Assembly (NCBI RefSeq): GCF_003515705.1
Contig: NZ_QWEH01000001.1
Location: forward strand, 186,001 to 250,000
DNA length: 64,000 bases
Direction: 5' to 3'
Origin: Oceanobacillus profundus
GTDB lineage: Bacteria; Bacillota; Bacilli; Bacillales; Amphibacillaceae
The position numbers were made by a program, and so were the translations under genes. Below, piece after piece: positions 43,117-52,010 of this stretch; the stretch's first letter is position 1, and each line of letters starts with the position of its first letter. A model generated the notes under the pieces. That model was given only the letters and a program-made list of their open reading frames with translations, searched no databases and was not told where the DNA came from.

Positions 43117-45393
43117 ATGACGGATAGGTTCAAAATTTCAGTAAGAACGCTTGTGGAGTATGTGTTGCGAAGTGGCAGTATTGAATCCGGGTTTCGAACG
43201 GCTACGACGCTGACAGACGGAACAAAGGCACATCAGAAAATCCAAAAGACGTATAAAGAAACAGATCAAAAGGAAGTGTATGTCATAACGGAGATTCCAT
43301 ATGAAGACTTAACTTTTGTAGTGGATGGACGTTGTGATGGTTTACTTTTTAATGAGAATGGACAGGTTACGGTTGATGAAATTAAGTCAACACGAAATCC
43401 GGTGGAGTGGATTTCAGAAGATACATATCCAGTACATTGGGCACAGGCGATCTTTTATGCTTTTATCTATGCCAAAGACCACGATTTAGCTGAGATAACG
43501 ATTCAGTTAACATATGTTCAAGTAAATACGGAGCAGCAGGTTAAATTCAAGCGGGAAATGAATTTTCAGGAGCTGAAAACGTATGTAAACAACATTGTCG
43601 GTCAGTATGCAGTATACGCCAAGATGAAGCTTCAGCATGTAGAACGACGCGATGTTTATGCAAGGGAGCTTTTGTTTCCATTTGAAAGTTATCGAGATGG
43701 ACAGCGTAAGCTCGCGGCTTCTGTCTATAAAACTATTTTCGATAAGAAAGATATATTTGCTTCAGCATCAACAGGTATTGGCAAAACGGTCTCAACAATA
43801 TTCCCTGCTGTGAAAGCGATTGGGGAAGGGCACCTGCAGCGGATGTTTTATCTTACTGCAAAAACAATTACGAGAACTGCTGCAGAGGAAGCATTTCGTT
43901 TGCTAGAGGAAAAGGGGTCGGACCTAAAGGTTGTAACCATTACTGCGAAGGATAAAATTTGTTTTCAGGAGGAAGTAAAGTGCTCGAAGGAGCATTGTAT
44001 TTTTGCGGAGGGGTTTTACGATCGAATTAATGAAGCGGTTTTAGACATATACGCGAATGAAACATTGATGAGTCGTCAAGTAATTGAAACGTATGCAAGA
44101 AAACATCGTGTTTGTCCTTTTGAATTTTCATTAGAGCTTGCATATATAGCGGATGCTGTTATTTGCGATTACAATTATATCTTTGATCCCAAAGTGTCAT
44201 TGAAACGTCTTTTTGAGGAGCAGAAGAAAGAGACCGTCTTATTGGTTGATGAAGCACATAATTTAGTTGATCGAGCGAGAGAAATGTATTCTGCTGACTT
44301 GTATAAATCAGCATTTCTGCAACTCAGTCGTACATTTAAAAACCGTAATGAAAGCTTAGCGAAATCAGCTAAAGCAATTAATAATTATCTATTATCCTTA
44401 AAGAAGCAAGAGAATTTAATCAGCAAAGATCTAGATGACGAGCTTGTTGCGCTTACTGAAACCTTTTCCATGCATGCAGAGACTGAATTAGTGCAGCATA
44501 TGGATACAGATTCACTTTTGCTGGATACTTATTTCGCGACACAATCCTTTGTTAAAATAGCGAAGCTTTATGATGAGCGATTTGTAACCTATATGGAGAT
44601 TCTGAAAAGCGATGTCCGATTGAAGCTATTCTGCCTCGACCCATCTTATCTCATTAACAAGATGGGAAAAGGCTACCGTTCAAAGATTTTCTTTTCAGCT
44701 ACGCTAACACCTGCGGATTATTATAAAACCCTGTTGGGAGGAACTGAAAAAGATTACGTAACAGCAATTCCGTCTCCATTTGATCGTGAAAAAGCTGAGG
44801 TAATTATTCTGCCAATGTCGACAAGGTATCGCGATCGCGAGCGTACAATGACACCAATTGTTCAGTTTGTGGAGAATCTTATTACGAAGCAGTCTGGAAA
44901 TTTCCTTGTTTTCTTTCCATCTTATCATTACATGGAAGCTGTACATGATGCATTTCAACAGTTTGCACCACATGTAAAGACGATTGTCCAAACGGTAGGC
45001 ATGTCTGAAACGGATAGGGAGGAATTTTTGGCGGCTTTTATGCCGGATACGGAAGAAAAGCTTATTGGCTTTGCGGTACTGGGCGGCATTTTCTCTGAAG
45101 GGGTAGATTTAAAGGGAGAACGGCTTCAAGGTGTCATTATTGTCGGTGTTGGACTGCCGCAAATTGGATTGGAAAGAGATATTATCAAGGACTATTTCAA
45201 CTCGATTGGCCGAAATGGCTATGATTATGCCTATGTCTTTCCTGGAATGAATAAAGTGCTACAGGCGGGGGGCAGATTAATCCGATCTGAATCAGACCAA
45301 GGAACAATCGCTTTAATCGATGATCGATTTCTACAAAGGAAATATCAAGCCCTCTTTCCATTTGAATGGCAACATTTTAGAATTGAACGGTAA
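43117..45393 (+). CDS. PD-(D/E)xK nuclease fused to XPD/DinG-type iron-sulfur helicase
   Basis: 758 residues. N-terminal RecB/Cas4-type nuclease core: GTKAHQKIQ near 37-45, DGRCDG near 69-74, VDEIKST (E-x-K) near 88-94 and WAQAIFYAFIYA (Q-x-x-x-Y) near 108-119. Then an SF2 helicase: Walker A STGIGKT near 220, four cysteines at 282, 289, 294 and 333 spaced as in the XPD 4Fe-4S domain, DEAH near 376, and motif VI GGRLIRSESD near 725. It should unwind 5'-3' and cut DNA, in repair or removal of structured or foreign DNA. ATG 43117 follows AAAGGTG. Confidence 0.87.
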   Translation: MTDRFKISVRTLVEYVLRSGSIESGFRTATTLTDGTKAHQKIQKTYKETDQKEVYVITEIPYEDLTFVVDGRCDGLLFNENGQVTVDEIKSTRNPVEWISEDTYPVHWAQAIFYAFIYAKDHDLAEITIQLTYVQVNTEQQVKFKREMNFQELKTYVNNIVGQYAVYAKMKLQHVERRDVYARELLFPFESYRDGQRKLAASVYKTIFDKKDIFASASTGIGKTVSTIFPAVKAIGEGHLQRMFYLTAKTITRTAAEEAFRLLEEKGSDLKVVTITAKDKICFQEEVKCSKEHCIFAEGFYDRINEAVLDIYANETLMSRQVIETYARKHRVCPFEFSLELAYIADAVICDYNYIFDPKVSLKRLFEEQKKETVLLVDEAHNLVDRAREMYSADLYKSAFLQLSRTFKNRNESLAKSAKAINNYLLSLKKQENLISKDLDDELVALTETFSMHAETELVQHMDTDSLLLDTYFATQSFVKIAKLYDERFVTYMEILKSDVRLKLFCLDPSYLINKMGKGYRSKIFFSATLTPADYYKTLLGGTEKDYVTAIPSPFDREKAEVIILPMSTRYRDRERTMTPIVQFVENLITKQSGNFLVFFPSYHYMEAVHDAFQQFAPHVKTIVQTVGMSETDREEFLAAFMPDTEEKLIGFAVLGGIFSEGVDLKGERLQGVIIVGVGLPQIGLERDIIKDYFNSIGRNGYDYAYVFPGMNKVLQAGGRLIRSESDQGTIALIDDRFLQRKYQALFPFEWQHFRIER

Positions 45394-45463
45394 TGCAGGA
45401 TGTTTAATATTGGCCAGAAAAGGAACACTACTTATAGCAGACGATAAAAAGGAGTGTATACTT

Positions 45464-45886
45464 GTGAGTCAATCAGAGATTAAAGCAAATGTAGAAAAAA
45501 TCCTTAATGAAAGTCATACAGGCACGATGGCAACGGTGAAGAACGATAAACCGCACTCTAGGTATATGACATTTTTTCATGATGGTTTGAAGCTTTACAC
45601 ACCGACGCATAAAGATGCCGATAAAACAGAAGAAATTGAGAAAAATCCATTTACACATATTTTAATTGGTTATGAAGGCGATGGATTTGGTGATGAATAT
45701 GTAGAATATCAAGGGAAGGTATCCTTAAACGATACGGATGACCTGAAAAAGAAATTTTGGAATGATGATATGAAACTATATTTTGAGGGACCGGATGATC
45801 CTAACTACACCATTTTGGAAATCGATCCGATTGGAATTCGGTTAATGAATAAAAAGGGAGAATCTCCTAAAGAGATGGACATATAA
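45464..45886 (+). CDS. General stress protein 26-like, PNPOx-fold flavoprotein
   Basis: 140 residues: split-barrel FMN-binding fold with TGTMATVKNDKPHSRYMTFF near 18-37, then KNPFTHILIGYEGDG and VEYQGKVSL. Proteins like this (YdaG/GSP26) are induced in general stress. I chose GTG 45464, 9 bases after AAAAAGGAG; longer frames begin inside the helicase gene. A terminator follows at once. Confidence 0.85.
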   Translation: MSQSEIKANVEKILNESHTGTMATVKNDKPHSRYMTFFHDGLKLYTPTHKDADKTEEIEKNPFTHILIGYEGDGFGDEYVEYQGKVSLNDTDDLKKKFWNDDMKLYFEGPDDPNYTILEIDPIGIRLMNKKGESPKEMDI

Positions 45887-45920
45887 AAAAGGCTGACAAC
45901 ATTATTGTCAGCCTTTTTAG
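45885..45920 (+). terminator. Terminator after the GSP26-like gene
   Basis: AAAAAAGGCTGACAA and TTGTCAGCCTTTTT form a perfect stem with runs on both sides, starting at the stop codon. Confidence 0.9.
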
Positions 45921-45936
45921 TTAGCCTGGTAACTTA

Positions 45937-46039
45937 ATAACTTAGCTGCACGAACAGTCACGTCCAGCTCCAGCGCTAAAGCTGTAGCTGGACTTCTCTC
46001 ACCTCTGTACGTCGCTAACTGGGCACTTCCGTTTTGTTC
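45937..46039. repeat. Dispersed intergenic element, short copy
   Basis: Shares ATAACTTAG, CACGTCCAGCTCCAGCGC and GTACGTCGCTAACTGGGC with the block at 35031-35205, in the same orientation, but lacks about 70 internal bases. It ends right at the metQ stop. An extra inverted repeat TCCAGCT...AGCTGGA lies inside. Confidence 0.72.
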
Positions 46040-46042
46040 CTC

Positions 46043-46855
46043 CTACCATCCAGGAACAACTGAGCCTTGGAAGGTTTCCTCAACAAATTGTTTTACTTCA
46101 TCGGATTGGTAAATATCGATAAACTGTTGTACAGCTTCGTCATCCTTGTTTTCTTCACGAACCGCGATTAAGTTTACAAATGTAGAATCCTGTTCAATAA
46201 AGATTGAGTCTTCACCAGGTACGAGACCTGCATCCATGGCAAAGTTTGAATTAATGGCAGCTGCATCAACTTCACCTAACTGGCGCGGGATTTGCGCTGG
46301 ATCAAGCTCGATGAATTCATAATTGTTTGGGTTCTCAGCAATGTCATTTACCGTTGCATTTACGCCAAGACCTTCTTCTATTTTAATTAAACCTGCTTGT
46401 TCAAACAATAGTAATGCACGTCCACTGTTTGTCGGGTCACTTGGAAGACCGATACGGGCGCCTTCCTCGAGATCTGCTACATCTGTTACACCTTCTGAGT
46501 AAATCCCCATCGGGAATGTAACCGTATCTGCAACTTTAATTAAATCTAATCCGCGTTCTTCATTCATATGGTCAAAAAATGGCTCGGTTTGGAAGCTGTT
46601 TAAATCAAGCTCGCCTTCAGATAAACTAACATTTGGCATGACATAATCGCTGAAAGAAACTAATTCAATTGTTAGGCCATCCTCTTCAGCAAGCTCTGCA
46701 ACCTTTTCTAAGATTTGTTCATGTGGTCCTGATGTTACACCGACTTTTAATTTACCGTCTTCCAATAATCCTTCTGCTTCATCTGAGCCGCCACCACATG
46801 CGGCAAGTACTGCCAACATGCATGCAAGTAATCCTGTGAATAGTAATTTTTTCAT
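46043..46855 (-). CDS. metQ: MetQ, methionine-binding lipoprotein
   Basis: Binding protein of a methionine ABC importer, family NlpA/MetQ. 270-residue precursor, lipobox LAAC with Cys20; the mature part opens LKVGVTSGPHEQILE and keeps FSDYVMPN, NSFQTEPFF and IGLPSDPTNSGRALLL. No metN or metP is beside it, so it must use a transporter encoded elsewhere. It is the second gene of a SAM-riboswitch operon, 25 bases after the dehydrogenase gene. Confidence 0.93.
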   Translation of the reverse strand: MKKLLFTGLLACMLAVLAACGGGSDEAEGLLEDGKLKVGVTSGPHEQILEKVAELAEEDGLTIELVSFSDYVMPNVSLSEGELDLNSFQTEPFFDHMNEERGLDLIKVADTVTFPMGIYSEGVTDVADLEEGARIGLPSDPTNSGRALLLFEQAGLIKIEEGLGVNATVNDIAENPNNYEFIELDPAQIPRQLGEVDAAAINSNFAMDAGLVPGEDSIFIEQDSTFVNLIAVREENKDDEAVQQFIDIYQSDEVKQFVEETFQGSVVPGW

Positions 46856-46880
46856 TATGTATCCCTCTTTCTAAAGTTGA

Positions 46881-47981
46881 TTAATTAGTTGTTGGAACTG
46901 CTAGCCTCTCTACTTTGAGAATGGCATTTAATAATGTATCTTCTGTAATTTCTTCCACCATTAAATGAATCGATTCTTGAGGCAGTAATGTTTTCTTAAT
47001 AATACGTTGCAATAGTTCCTCGTCTCGAGCGTCAATGGATAAATGATTTAATGATGCTGGAAGCCCCCAATCATCATATACTGCTAATAGTCTTTTTAGC
47101 TCTTCATCCTTTTCTTCTAGAGCCAATTGAACTAAGATACCATAGGACACGATTTCTCCATGTAAAAATTGCTTGATGCTTTTAGCCTCTGTTAATCCAT
47201 TATGGACGGAATGTGCACCAGCAATTCTTCCGGCCTTTTCCCCGAATCCGCCGACCATGCCACCAGTCATAATAATTGTTTCAATAATGCGTATGAGTGC
47301 ATCCGATACCTTTTTATTGGATACCGATTCTAGTGCTTCTTTTCCATCCTTTAGTAAGATATCTCTGCACAAAGCTGCGGAGAATTGAGAAATCTGAAGC
47401 CAAACAGGTAAATCCTTATCCTTGTAAAAGGATCGAACTAAAGCATCTGCTTCATAATATTTAGCGAGTGTGTCACCAATACCGGCCTTCAAGTATTCAG
47501 GTGGCGCACCAGCAATAATAGCTGGCTCAATCAGCACGAGTGTATTTGCTACTGGGAACTCGGTATAGTGTGAATGGGTACCATCAGCTTGATAAAATAC
47601 ACTTAATGGTGTCCAAGCTGCACAGGTAGCTGCGATTGTTGGGATAAGTACGGATTTAATCCCGGCTTTTACAGCTGAGGCTTTAGTGAGATCGAGTGCT
47701 GTCCCCCCGCCAATACCGATTACTGCATCAACCCCATCATGTTGAAATGAAGTTGCGAATTGTTCGACAGCCTCAAGCGTACAATGTCCTTCCACAAACG
47801 TGATGTTTGAACGATCAAGCTCCTCTGGTATATAAGGAGAGGCAGCATTCCATGCCTTCCTGCCGCTAAGAATATGTATTTTCTTCACGCCTAACTCTGA
47901 AAGAAGTACACGTAACTCTTTTAAAATGCCTTCTCCGATTCGATAATGTCCTGGTGCGCCTTTCACAATTGCTGTTGTCAT
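46881..47981 (-). CDS. Iron-containing/GldA-like dehydrogenase (HcxA-like) in the methionine regulon
   Basis: 366 residues of the glycerol dehydrogenase branch of the iron-type alcohol dehydrogenases. NAD site GIGGGTALDLTKASA near 93-107; metal ligands: Asp in GIGDTLAKYYEA, His in GAHSVHNGLT and His in FLHGEIVSYG. It stands first in an operon with metQ behind a SAM-I riboswitch. In E. coli the relative HcxA (YbdH) is encoded next to the methionine aminotransferase YbdL. I infer it reduces a 2-oxo acid such as 4-methylthio-2-oxobutanoate, or an aldehyde of SAM salvage; ordinary glycerol oxidation is less likely here. Confidence 0.85.
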   Translation of the reverse strand: MTTAIVKGAPGHYRIGEGILKELRVLLSELGVKKIHILSGRKAWNAASPYIPEELDRSNITFVEGHCTLEAVEQFATSFQHDGVDAVIGIGGGTALDLTKASAVKAGIKSVLIPTIAATCAAWTPLSVFYQADGTHSHYTEFPVANTLVLIEPAIIAGAPPEYLKAGIGDTLAKYYEADALVRSFYKDKDLPVWLQISQFSAALCRDILLKDGKEALESVSNKKVSDALIRIIETIIMTGGMVGGFGEKAGRIAGAHSVHNGLTEAKSIKQFLHGEIVSYGILVQLALEEKDEELKRLLAVYDDWGLPASLNHLSIDARDEELLQRIIKKTLLPQESIHLMVEEITEDTLLNAILKVERLAVPTTN

Positions 47982-48007
47982 CTGAGCGTCTCCTTATCGT
48001 ATTTCGG

Positions 48008-48041
48008 GAAAATAAAAATGCCTCTCTAAAAAAGAGAGGCA
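48008..48041 (-). terminator. Riboswitch-controlled terminator
   Basis: On the minus strand GCCTCTC-TTTTTT-AGAGAGGC is followed by ATTTTTATTTT, between the SAM-I aptamer and the dehydrogenase gene. Confidence 0.88.
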
Positions 48042-48064
48042 TGGATATACTTGACAAGTAACCA

Positions 48065-48188
48065 TCCTCTTATTTTCCAAAATACATATTGTATTTTGCA
48101 GGAATTAGCACCTATTCTCAGTTAAATTTAACTGGAATGGTTGCCGGGCTTCATCGGGCCAGTCCCTCCGCCGCTCTTCATAAGAGTG
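48065..48188 (-). ncRNA. SAM-I riboswitch (S box)
   Basis: Read on the minus strand from 48188: CTCTTATGAAGAGC, then GGCGGAGGGACTGGCCCGAT, GAAGCCCGGCAACC, a P3/P4 region, GGTGCTAATTCCTGC, and a closing AATAAGAG that pairs with the 5' CTCTTAT as P1. These are the conserved S-box blocks in order. A terminator hairpin follows, so high SAM should stop transcription before the dehydrogenase-metQ operon. A TTGACT -35 box at 48240-48235 lies ahead of it. Confidence 0.96.
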
Positions 48189-48276
48189 TTTATGAATTTG
48201 TTATTTCATATATCTTATAATCTATTGGTTGAAAAGTCAATTGATTTCATTTATTCATACTAAATCTGTTATATAT

Positions 48277-49074
48277 TTACTGGATGATAATAAATGCATC
48301 GATTCCAGTGTTGCGGACAACCTGTAAATGATTCTCTGCATTTGTCCTGTTTGTAAATGCACCAGCCTGAACGCGATACCAAGTTTCACCTGAAATCGTA
48401 ACCTGTTCTACAAAAGCTTGAATGCCTTTAGAATTTAGGAAAGATACACGATCATCTGCATTTGCTTTTGATTTAAAGGAACCAGCAATAACCTTATACA
48501 GTTGGCCGGTACCAGGACCTCCGTTTTTTTCTTGCAGGTTAAATGCTCTCGCTAGTCCGTTGACATGCCCTTCTGCTACTCGCTGCTTCCATGCGTTCTG
48601 TTTCATTAAAGCTGCATTTCCACTATGGTCTATAAAACCATTTTCCGTTAGCATTGCTGGCATGGACGACTCACGTAATACATGGAAATTAGCTTTCTTT
48701 TTACCACGATTTCGTAATCCGTTAACTTTAATTATTTCTGCATGTAGAATGTCTCGATATCTAGCAGTCTGTGAACTATCTGAAAGGCTGCTATGAATGA
48801 AATCCTCATAGCCATCAGCAGAGCCGTTAAATGCATTACAATGAATAGATAGAAAATAATCAGCACCCCATGCATTTGCTTCATTTGTTCGTTGGGCGAG
48901 ACTTTTTGTTGTGTTTCCAGTACGACTCATTTGAACACTAACATTACTGTAGTTTCCAATTAGCAGATCGCGTATTCGCAACGCGATATCAAGAACAACA
49001 TCTTTTTCTTGTATTCCATTTCCAGTAGCACCGGAATCTGTTCCGCCATGACCTGGGTCTAAATAAAGTTTCAT
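48277..49074 (-). CDS. N-acetylmuramoyl-L-alanine amidase, CwlC-like, with SPOR domain
   Basis: 265 residues. The Amidase_3 domain (1-175) has zinc ligands His9 (LDPGHGG), Glu23 and the histidine of LSIHCNAF, and catalytic Glu in MLTENGFID. A SPOR-type repeat region (about 192-265: YKVIAGSFKSKANADDRV and YRVQAGAFTNRTNAENHL) binds denuded glycan. There is no signal peptide. It closely resembles B. subtilis CwlC, which lyses the mother cell wall late in sporulation. ATG 49074 follows AGGAGGAG. Confidence 0.92.
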   Translation of the reverse strand: MKLYLDPGHGGTDSGATGNGIQEKDVVLDIALRIRDLLIGNYSNVSVQMSRTGNTTKSLAQRTNEANAWGADYFLSIHCNAFNGSADGYEDFIHSSLSDSSQTARYRDILHAEIIKVNGLRNRGKKKANFHVLRESSMPAMLTENGFIDHSGNAALMKQNAWKQRVAEGHVNGLARAFNLQEKNGGPGTGQLYKVIAGSFKSKANADDRVSFLNSKGIQAFVEQVTISGETWYRVQAGAFTNRTNAENHLQVVRNTGIDAFIIIQ

Positions 49075-49300
49075 TAAAATCTCCTCCTAATATAACGTAT
49101 GGTTGATAAGAAAAATCGAATTGGACAAACAACACTGTCTTAGTTAAAATCCATTTTTGTCACCTCCGTCTTTTTCCCGTTTGCTTATGGTACTCTTTTC
49201 AAAACTACAATCGATGTGAATTTATATTTAAGGAGGTAATATTTGATTTAATTTATTGAATAAACTAATGAAATGAATAAAAAATATATTCAAATAATTA

Positions 49301-49357
49301 TTGACATAATAAAAGTAAGCGAATACAATATGAATTAATAATTGTAAACTGTCTACA
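49301..49357 (+). promoter_or_regulatory. Promoter and palindromic operator of the catabolic operon
   Basis: TTGACA at 49301-49306, a 17-base spacer and TACAAT at 49324-49329 make a near-consensus promoter. Downstream, at 49343-49357, TGTAAACTGTCTACA is a 15-bp dyad (TGTARACWGTYTACA) that would lie just after the transcription start, 49 bases before the GntR-family gene. This is a typical place for self-repression. The rest of the 330-base gap (49075-49300) is AT-rich and empty. Confidence 0.7.
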
Positions 49358-49405
49358 TTACAGAATATTAAATTTATTTATTAGTTAGGAGGCCTGTATG
49401 TAGTA

Positions 49406-50074
49406 ATGAATATAGGGAAAATGCATGTAAGTGAACAAGTACTTGCTTATTTGCGTAAAGAAATTATGTTAAATCGATATAAGGAAGGTGAACACTTAAA
49501 GGAATCCCAATTATCAAGCGAATTAAATGTGAGCAGGGGACCTATACGTGAAGCTCTTTCAAAATTAGAAGCTGAACGGTTGGTTAAGAGACTTTCAAAT
49601 GGTAGGACAGTAGTAGGGAAGTTTGATATTGAAGATATTAGGAATTTATATGATAGTCGTATTTTATTAGAAAAGCATGCACTAACACAAATATCTCCAG
49701 AAGCTCTGGAAAAAGATAAACATCTACTTTATCTCTACATCCAGCAAATGCAAGATTCTTTCGATAATCAGATCAGGAATGTTGATGCAGACATGGAGTT
49801 TCATGCGTTACTAGTAGGTATGACAAGTAATCAGTCGCTTATTCAATTATGGCATTCCTTAAATGGCATGATACAAACGTTAATCGAGGTTACGTCTACA
49901 ATTCTTGAGTCAAGACAGCAGGAAATTATTGAGGAGCATCTTGTCGTTGTTGATGCGCTAGCTATAGGGGAAGTAGAGAAAGCTCAAGAACTGTTAGCCC
50001 AGCATTTGAAGAGCGCTTCGGATCATTATTGTCAAGCAGTTATGGAATTGAATTTAGGAGGAAAGATAGGATGA
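49406..50074 (+). CDS. GntR-family regulator, FCD subfamily
   Basis: 222 residues: winged helix 6-75 ([20 protein letters not shown] near 33-52), then the all-helical FCD effector domain with metal-type histidines (HALLVG near 133, [22 protein letters not shown]). FCD regulators usually sense the carboxylate whose breakdown they control. It is the first gene of the operon, with its own palindromic operator. AGGAGG is 14 bases before ATG 49406, rather far; ATG 49421 is an alternative. Confidence 0.92.
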   Translation: MNIGKMHVSEQVLAYLRKEIMLNRYKEGEHLKESQLSSELNVSRGPIREALSKLEAERLVKRLSNGRTVVGKFDIEDIRNLYDSRILLEKHALTQISPEALEKDKHLLYLYIQQMQDSFDNQIRNVDADMEFHALLVGMTSNQSLIQLWHSLNGMIQTLIEVTSTILESRQQEIIEEHLVVVDALAIGEVEKAQELLAQHLKSASDHYCQAVMELNLGGKIG

Positions 50075-50973
50075 CTCAACAAAAACTCAAATGTGCAATT
50101 ATTGGCTCAGGAAATATAGGAACAGATCTTATGTATAAATTATTACGCAGTGATAAGCTTGAACCTACGACAATGATTGGAATTGACCAGAATTCAAAAG
50201 GGTTAGCACTTGCAAAAGAGCATGGACTTGTTCCGATCTATAATGGGATTGATGGCTTTGTGGAGCAAGCAGACTTAGCAGATATTGTATTTGAGGCAAC
50301 CTCTGCTAAGGCCCATACTCATAATGCACCGATATTAAAGAAATTAGGGAAAAAGGCAATTGATCTAACGCCCGCTGCTGTGGGACCGTTTATTGTACCT
50401 GCTGTAAGCTTGGATGAACAAAGTGTGGAAGCGTTAAATAACGTTAATATGGTTACGTGTGGCGGACAAGCAACTGTACCAATGGTCAAAGCAATTTCAG
50501 ACGTGGTCGACGTGGAGTATGCAGAAATTGTTGCTTCCATCTCTAGCAAAAGTGCTGGACCAGGAACACGTCAAAATATTGATGAATTTACAGCAACAAC
50601 TGCAAAGGCTCTACAGGAAGTTGGTGGTGCAAAAGAAGGGAAAGCACTTATTATTTTGAACCCTGCAGAACCACCAATTCTAATGCGGAATACAATTCAC
50701 GTAAAAATATCGGAATACTCTGATGATATACATCAAAATATTTTACAAAAATTAGATGACATGTTGAAAGTCGTGCAAAGCTATGTGGAAGGATATCATT
50801 TTAAAGCAGATCCGGTAATTAAGGATAATATCGTAACTGTTTCAGTTGAGGTAGAGGGGAATGGTGACTACCTTCCTAAGTACGCTGGTAATTTAGATAT
50901 TATTACATCCGCAGCTGTTAAAACGGCTGAAGTTATTGCAGCTGCAATGGTTTCGAAAGGAGTGGCACAATGA
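50071..50973 (+). CDS. Acylating acetaldehyde dehydrogenase (MhpF/DmpF type)
   Basis: Oxidises an aldehyde to acyl-CoA with NAD and CoA. The 300-residue protein has the NAD loop [12 protein letters not shown], catalytic Cys130 in [11 protein letters not shown], and [12 protein letters not shown] blocks. It overlaps the gntR stop (ATGA) and the aldolase gene (ATGA), matching the known tight aldolase-dehydrogenase complex, in which the aldehyde is channelled from one enzyme to the other. AGGAGG precedes ATG 50071. Confidence 0.94.
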   Translation: MTQQKLKCAIIGSGNIGTDLMYKLLRSDKLEPTTMIGIDQNSKGLALAKEHGLVPIYNGIDGFVEQADLADIVFEATSAKAHTHNAPILKKLGKKAIDLTPAAVGPFIVPAVSLDEQSVEALNNVNMVTCGGQATVPMVKAISDVVDVEYAEIVASISSKSAGPGTRQNIDEFTATTAKALQEVGGAKEGKALIILNPAEPPILMRNTIHVKISEYSDDIHQNILQKLDDMLKVVQSYVEGYHFKADPVIKDNIVTVSVEVEGNGDYLPKYAGNLDIITSAAVKTAEVIAAAMVSKGVAQ

Positions 50974-51980
50974 TGGGCAAAAAAAAGATTCTATTCAATG
51001 ATGTTACATTACGTGATGGTATGCATGCCATTTCGCATCAATATTCGGTAGAGCAAATTGCTGAGTTAACAGAATTAATAGATGATTCTGGTGTAGATAT
51101 TATTGAGGCAACACATGGTGATGGGCTTGGGGGGAGTTCGATCCAGTATGGCTTCTCGAAAGAAACGGAAAAAGACATTATTACAACAGCAGTAAAGCAC
51201 GCGAAAAATGCAAAAGTTGGCGTTTTGCTTATTCCTGGCATAGGGACTATTGAACATTTAAAGCGTGCAAGCGAATGGGGGGCATCCGTTGTCCGCGTTG
51301 CTACACATTGCACAGAAGCCGATGTTTCTGAACAGCATATAAAAGCAGGAATTGATTTAGGAATGGATACAGTAGGTTTTTTGATGATGTCCCATCGTGC
51401 AGCGCCAGAATTGTTATTAGAAGAAGCTAAAAAGATGGAATCGTATGGGGCAAGCACCGTTTACGTTGTGGATTCTGCTGGAGCTTTAACAATGGATGAT
51501 ACGAGAAGAAGGGTGGCCTTGTTCAAAGAAAATCTCAGTACACAAGTTGGATTCCATGCACATAACAACCTCTCTTTGGGTGTAGCCAATTCTATTGTTG
51601 CGATAGAGGAAGGTGCAGACCGTATTGATGCTAGTTTAGCAGGAATGGGAGCTGGAGCCGGTAATGCTTCTCTAGAACAGCTTGTAGCAGTTATGAATAA
51701 ATTAGATATTCCGCACCATGTAGATTTATATAAGGCAATGGATGCAGCTGAAAATGTAATGAAGCCCATGATGAAAAGGCCAGTTCAAATTGATCGATTA
51801 AGCTTAACCCTTGGGTATACAGGTGTCTATTCTAGTTTTCTCTTATTTGCAGAAAGGGCTGGAAAAGAGTATGGCGTAGATGCCCGTGATATTTTAACGA
51901 AACTAGCTGAAATGGAAGCAGTTGGTGGACAGGAAGATTGGATTATTGGGGTAGCGCAGGAATTAGCAAAGGCGAAATAG
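50970..51980 (+). CDS. 4-hydroxy-2-oxovalerate aldolase (MhpE/DmpG type)
   Basis: Splits 4-hydroxy-2-oxo acids into pyruvate and an aldehyde. The 336-residue protein has a TIM-barrel start [11 protein letters not shown] with the catalytic Arg-Asp pair at 15-16, the metal motif HAHNNLSLG near 197, and a C-terminal helical domain that contacts the dehydrogenase. In known pathways a hydratase (MhpD) supplies its substrate; none is annotated here, but a FAH-family protein is at the end of the operon. Confidence 0.94.
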   Translation: MMGKKKILFNDVTLRDGMHAISHQYSVEQIAELTELIDDSGVDIIEATHGDGLGGSSIQYGFSKETEKDIITTAVKHAKNAKVGVLLIPGIGTIEHLKRASEWGASVVRVATHCTEADVSEQHIKAGIDLGMDTVGFLMMSHRAAPELLLEEAKKMESYGASTVYVVDSAGALTMDDTRRRVALFKENLSTQVGFHAHNNLSLGVANSIVAIEEGADRIDASLAGMGAGAGNASLEQLVAVMNKLDIPHHVDLYKAMDAAENVMKPMMKRPVQIDRLSLTLGYTGVYSSFLLFAERAGKEYGVDARDILTKLAEMEAVGGQEDWIIGVAQELAKAK

Positions 51981-52010
51981 TAGGAAATATAAGGAAGGTT
52001 AGGTGGTATC

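Noticed and set aside
46881-47981. Glycerol dehydrogenase GldA as a firm name
   Set aside because: Family motifs fit, but the SAM riboswitch and metQ context argue for another substrate, so no symbol is given.
49093-49101. CATACGTTA on the minus strand as a SigK -10 box for the CwlC-like gene
   Set aside because: It matches CATANNNTA, which would suit a late sporulation gene, but the start site would fall within the ribosome site, and I found no good -35 part.
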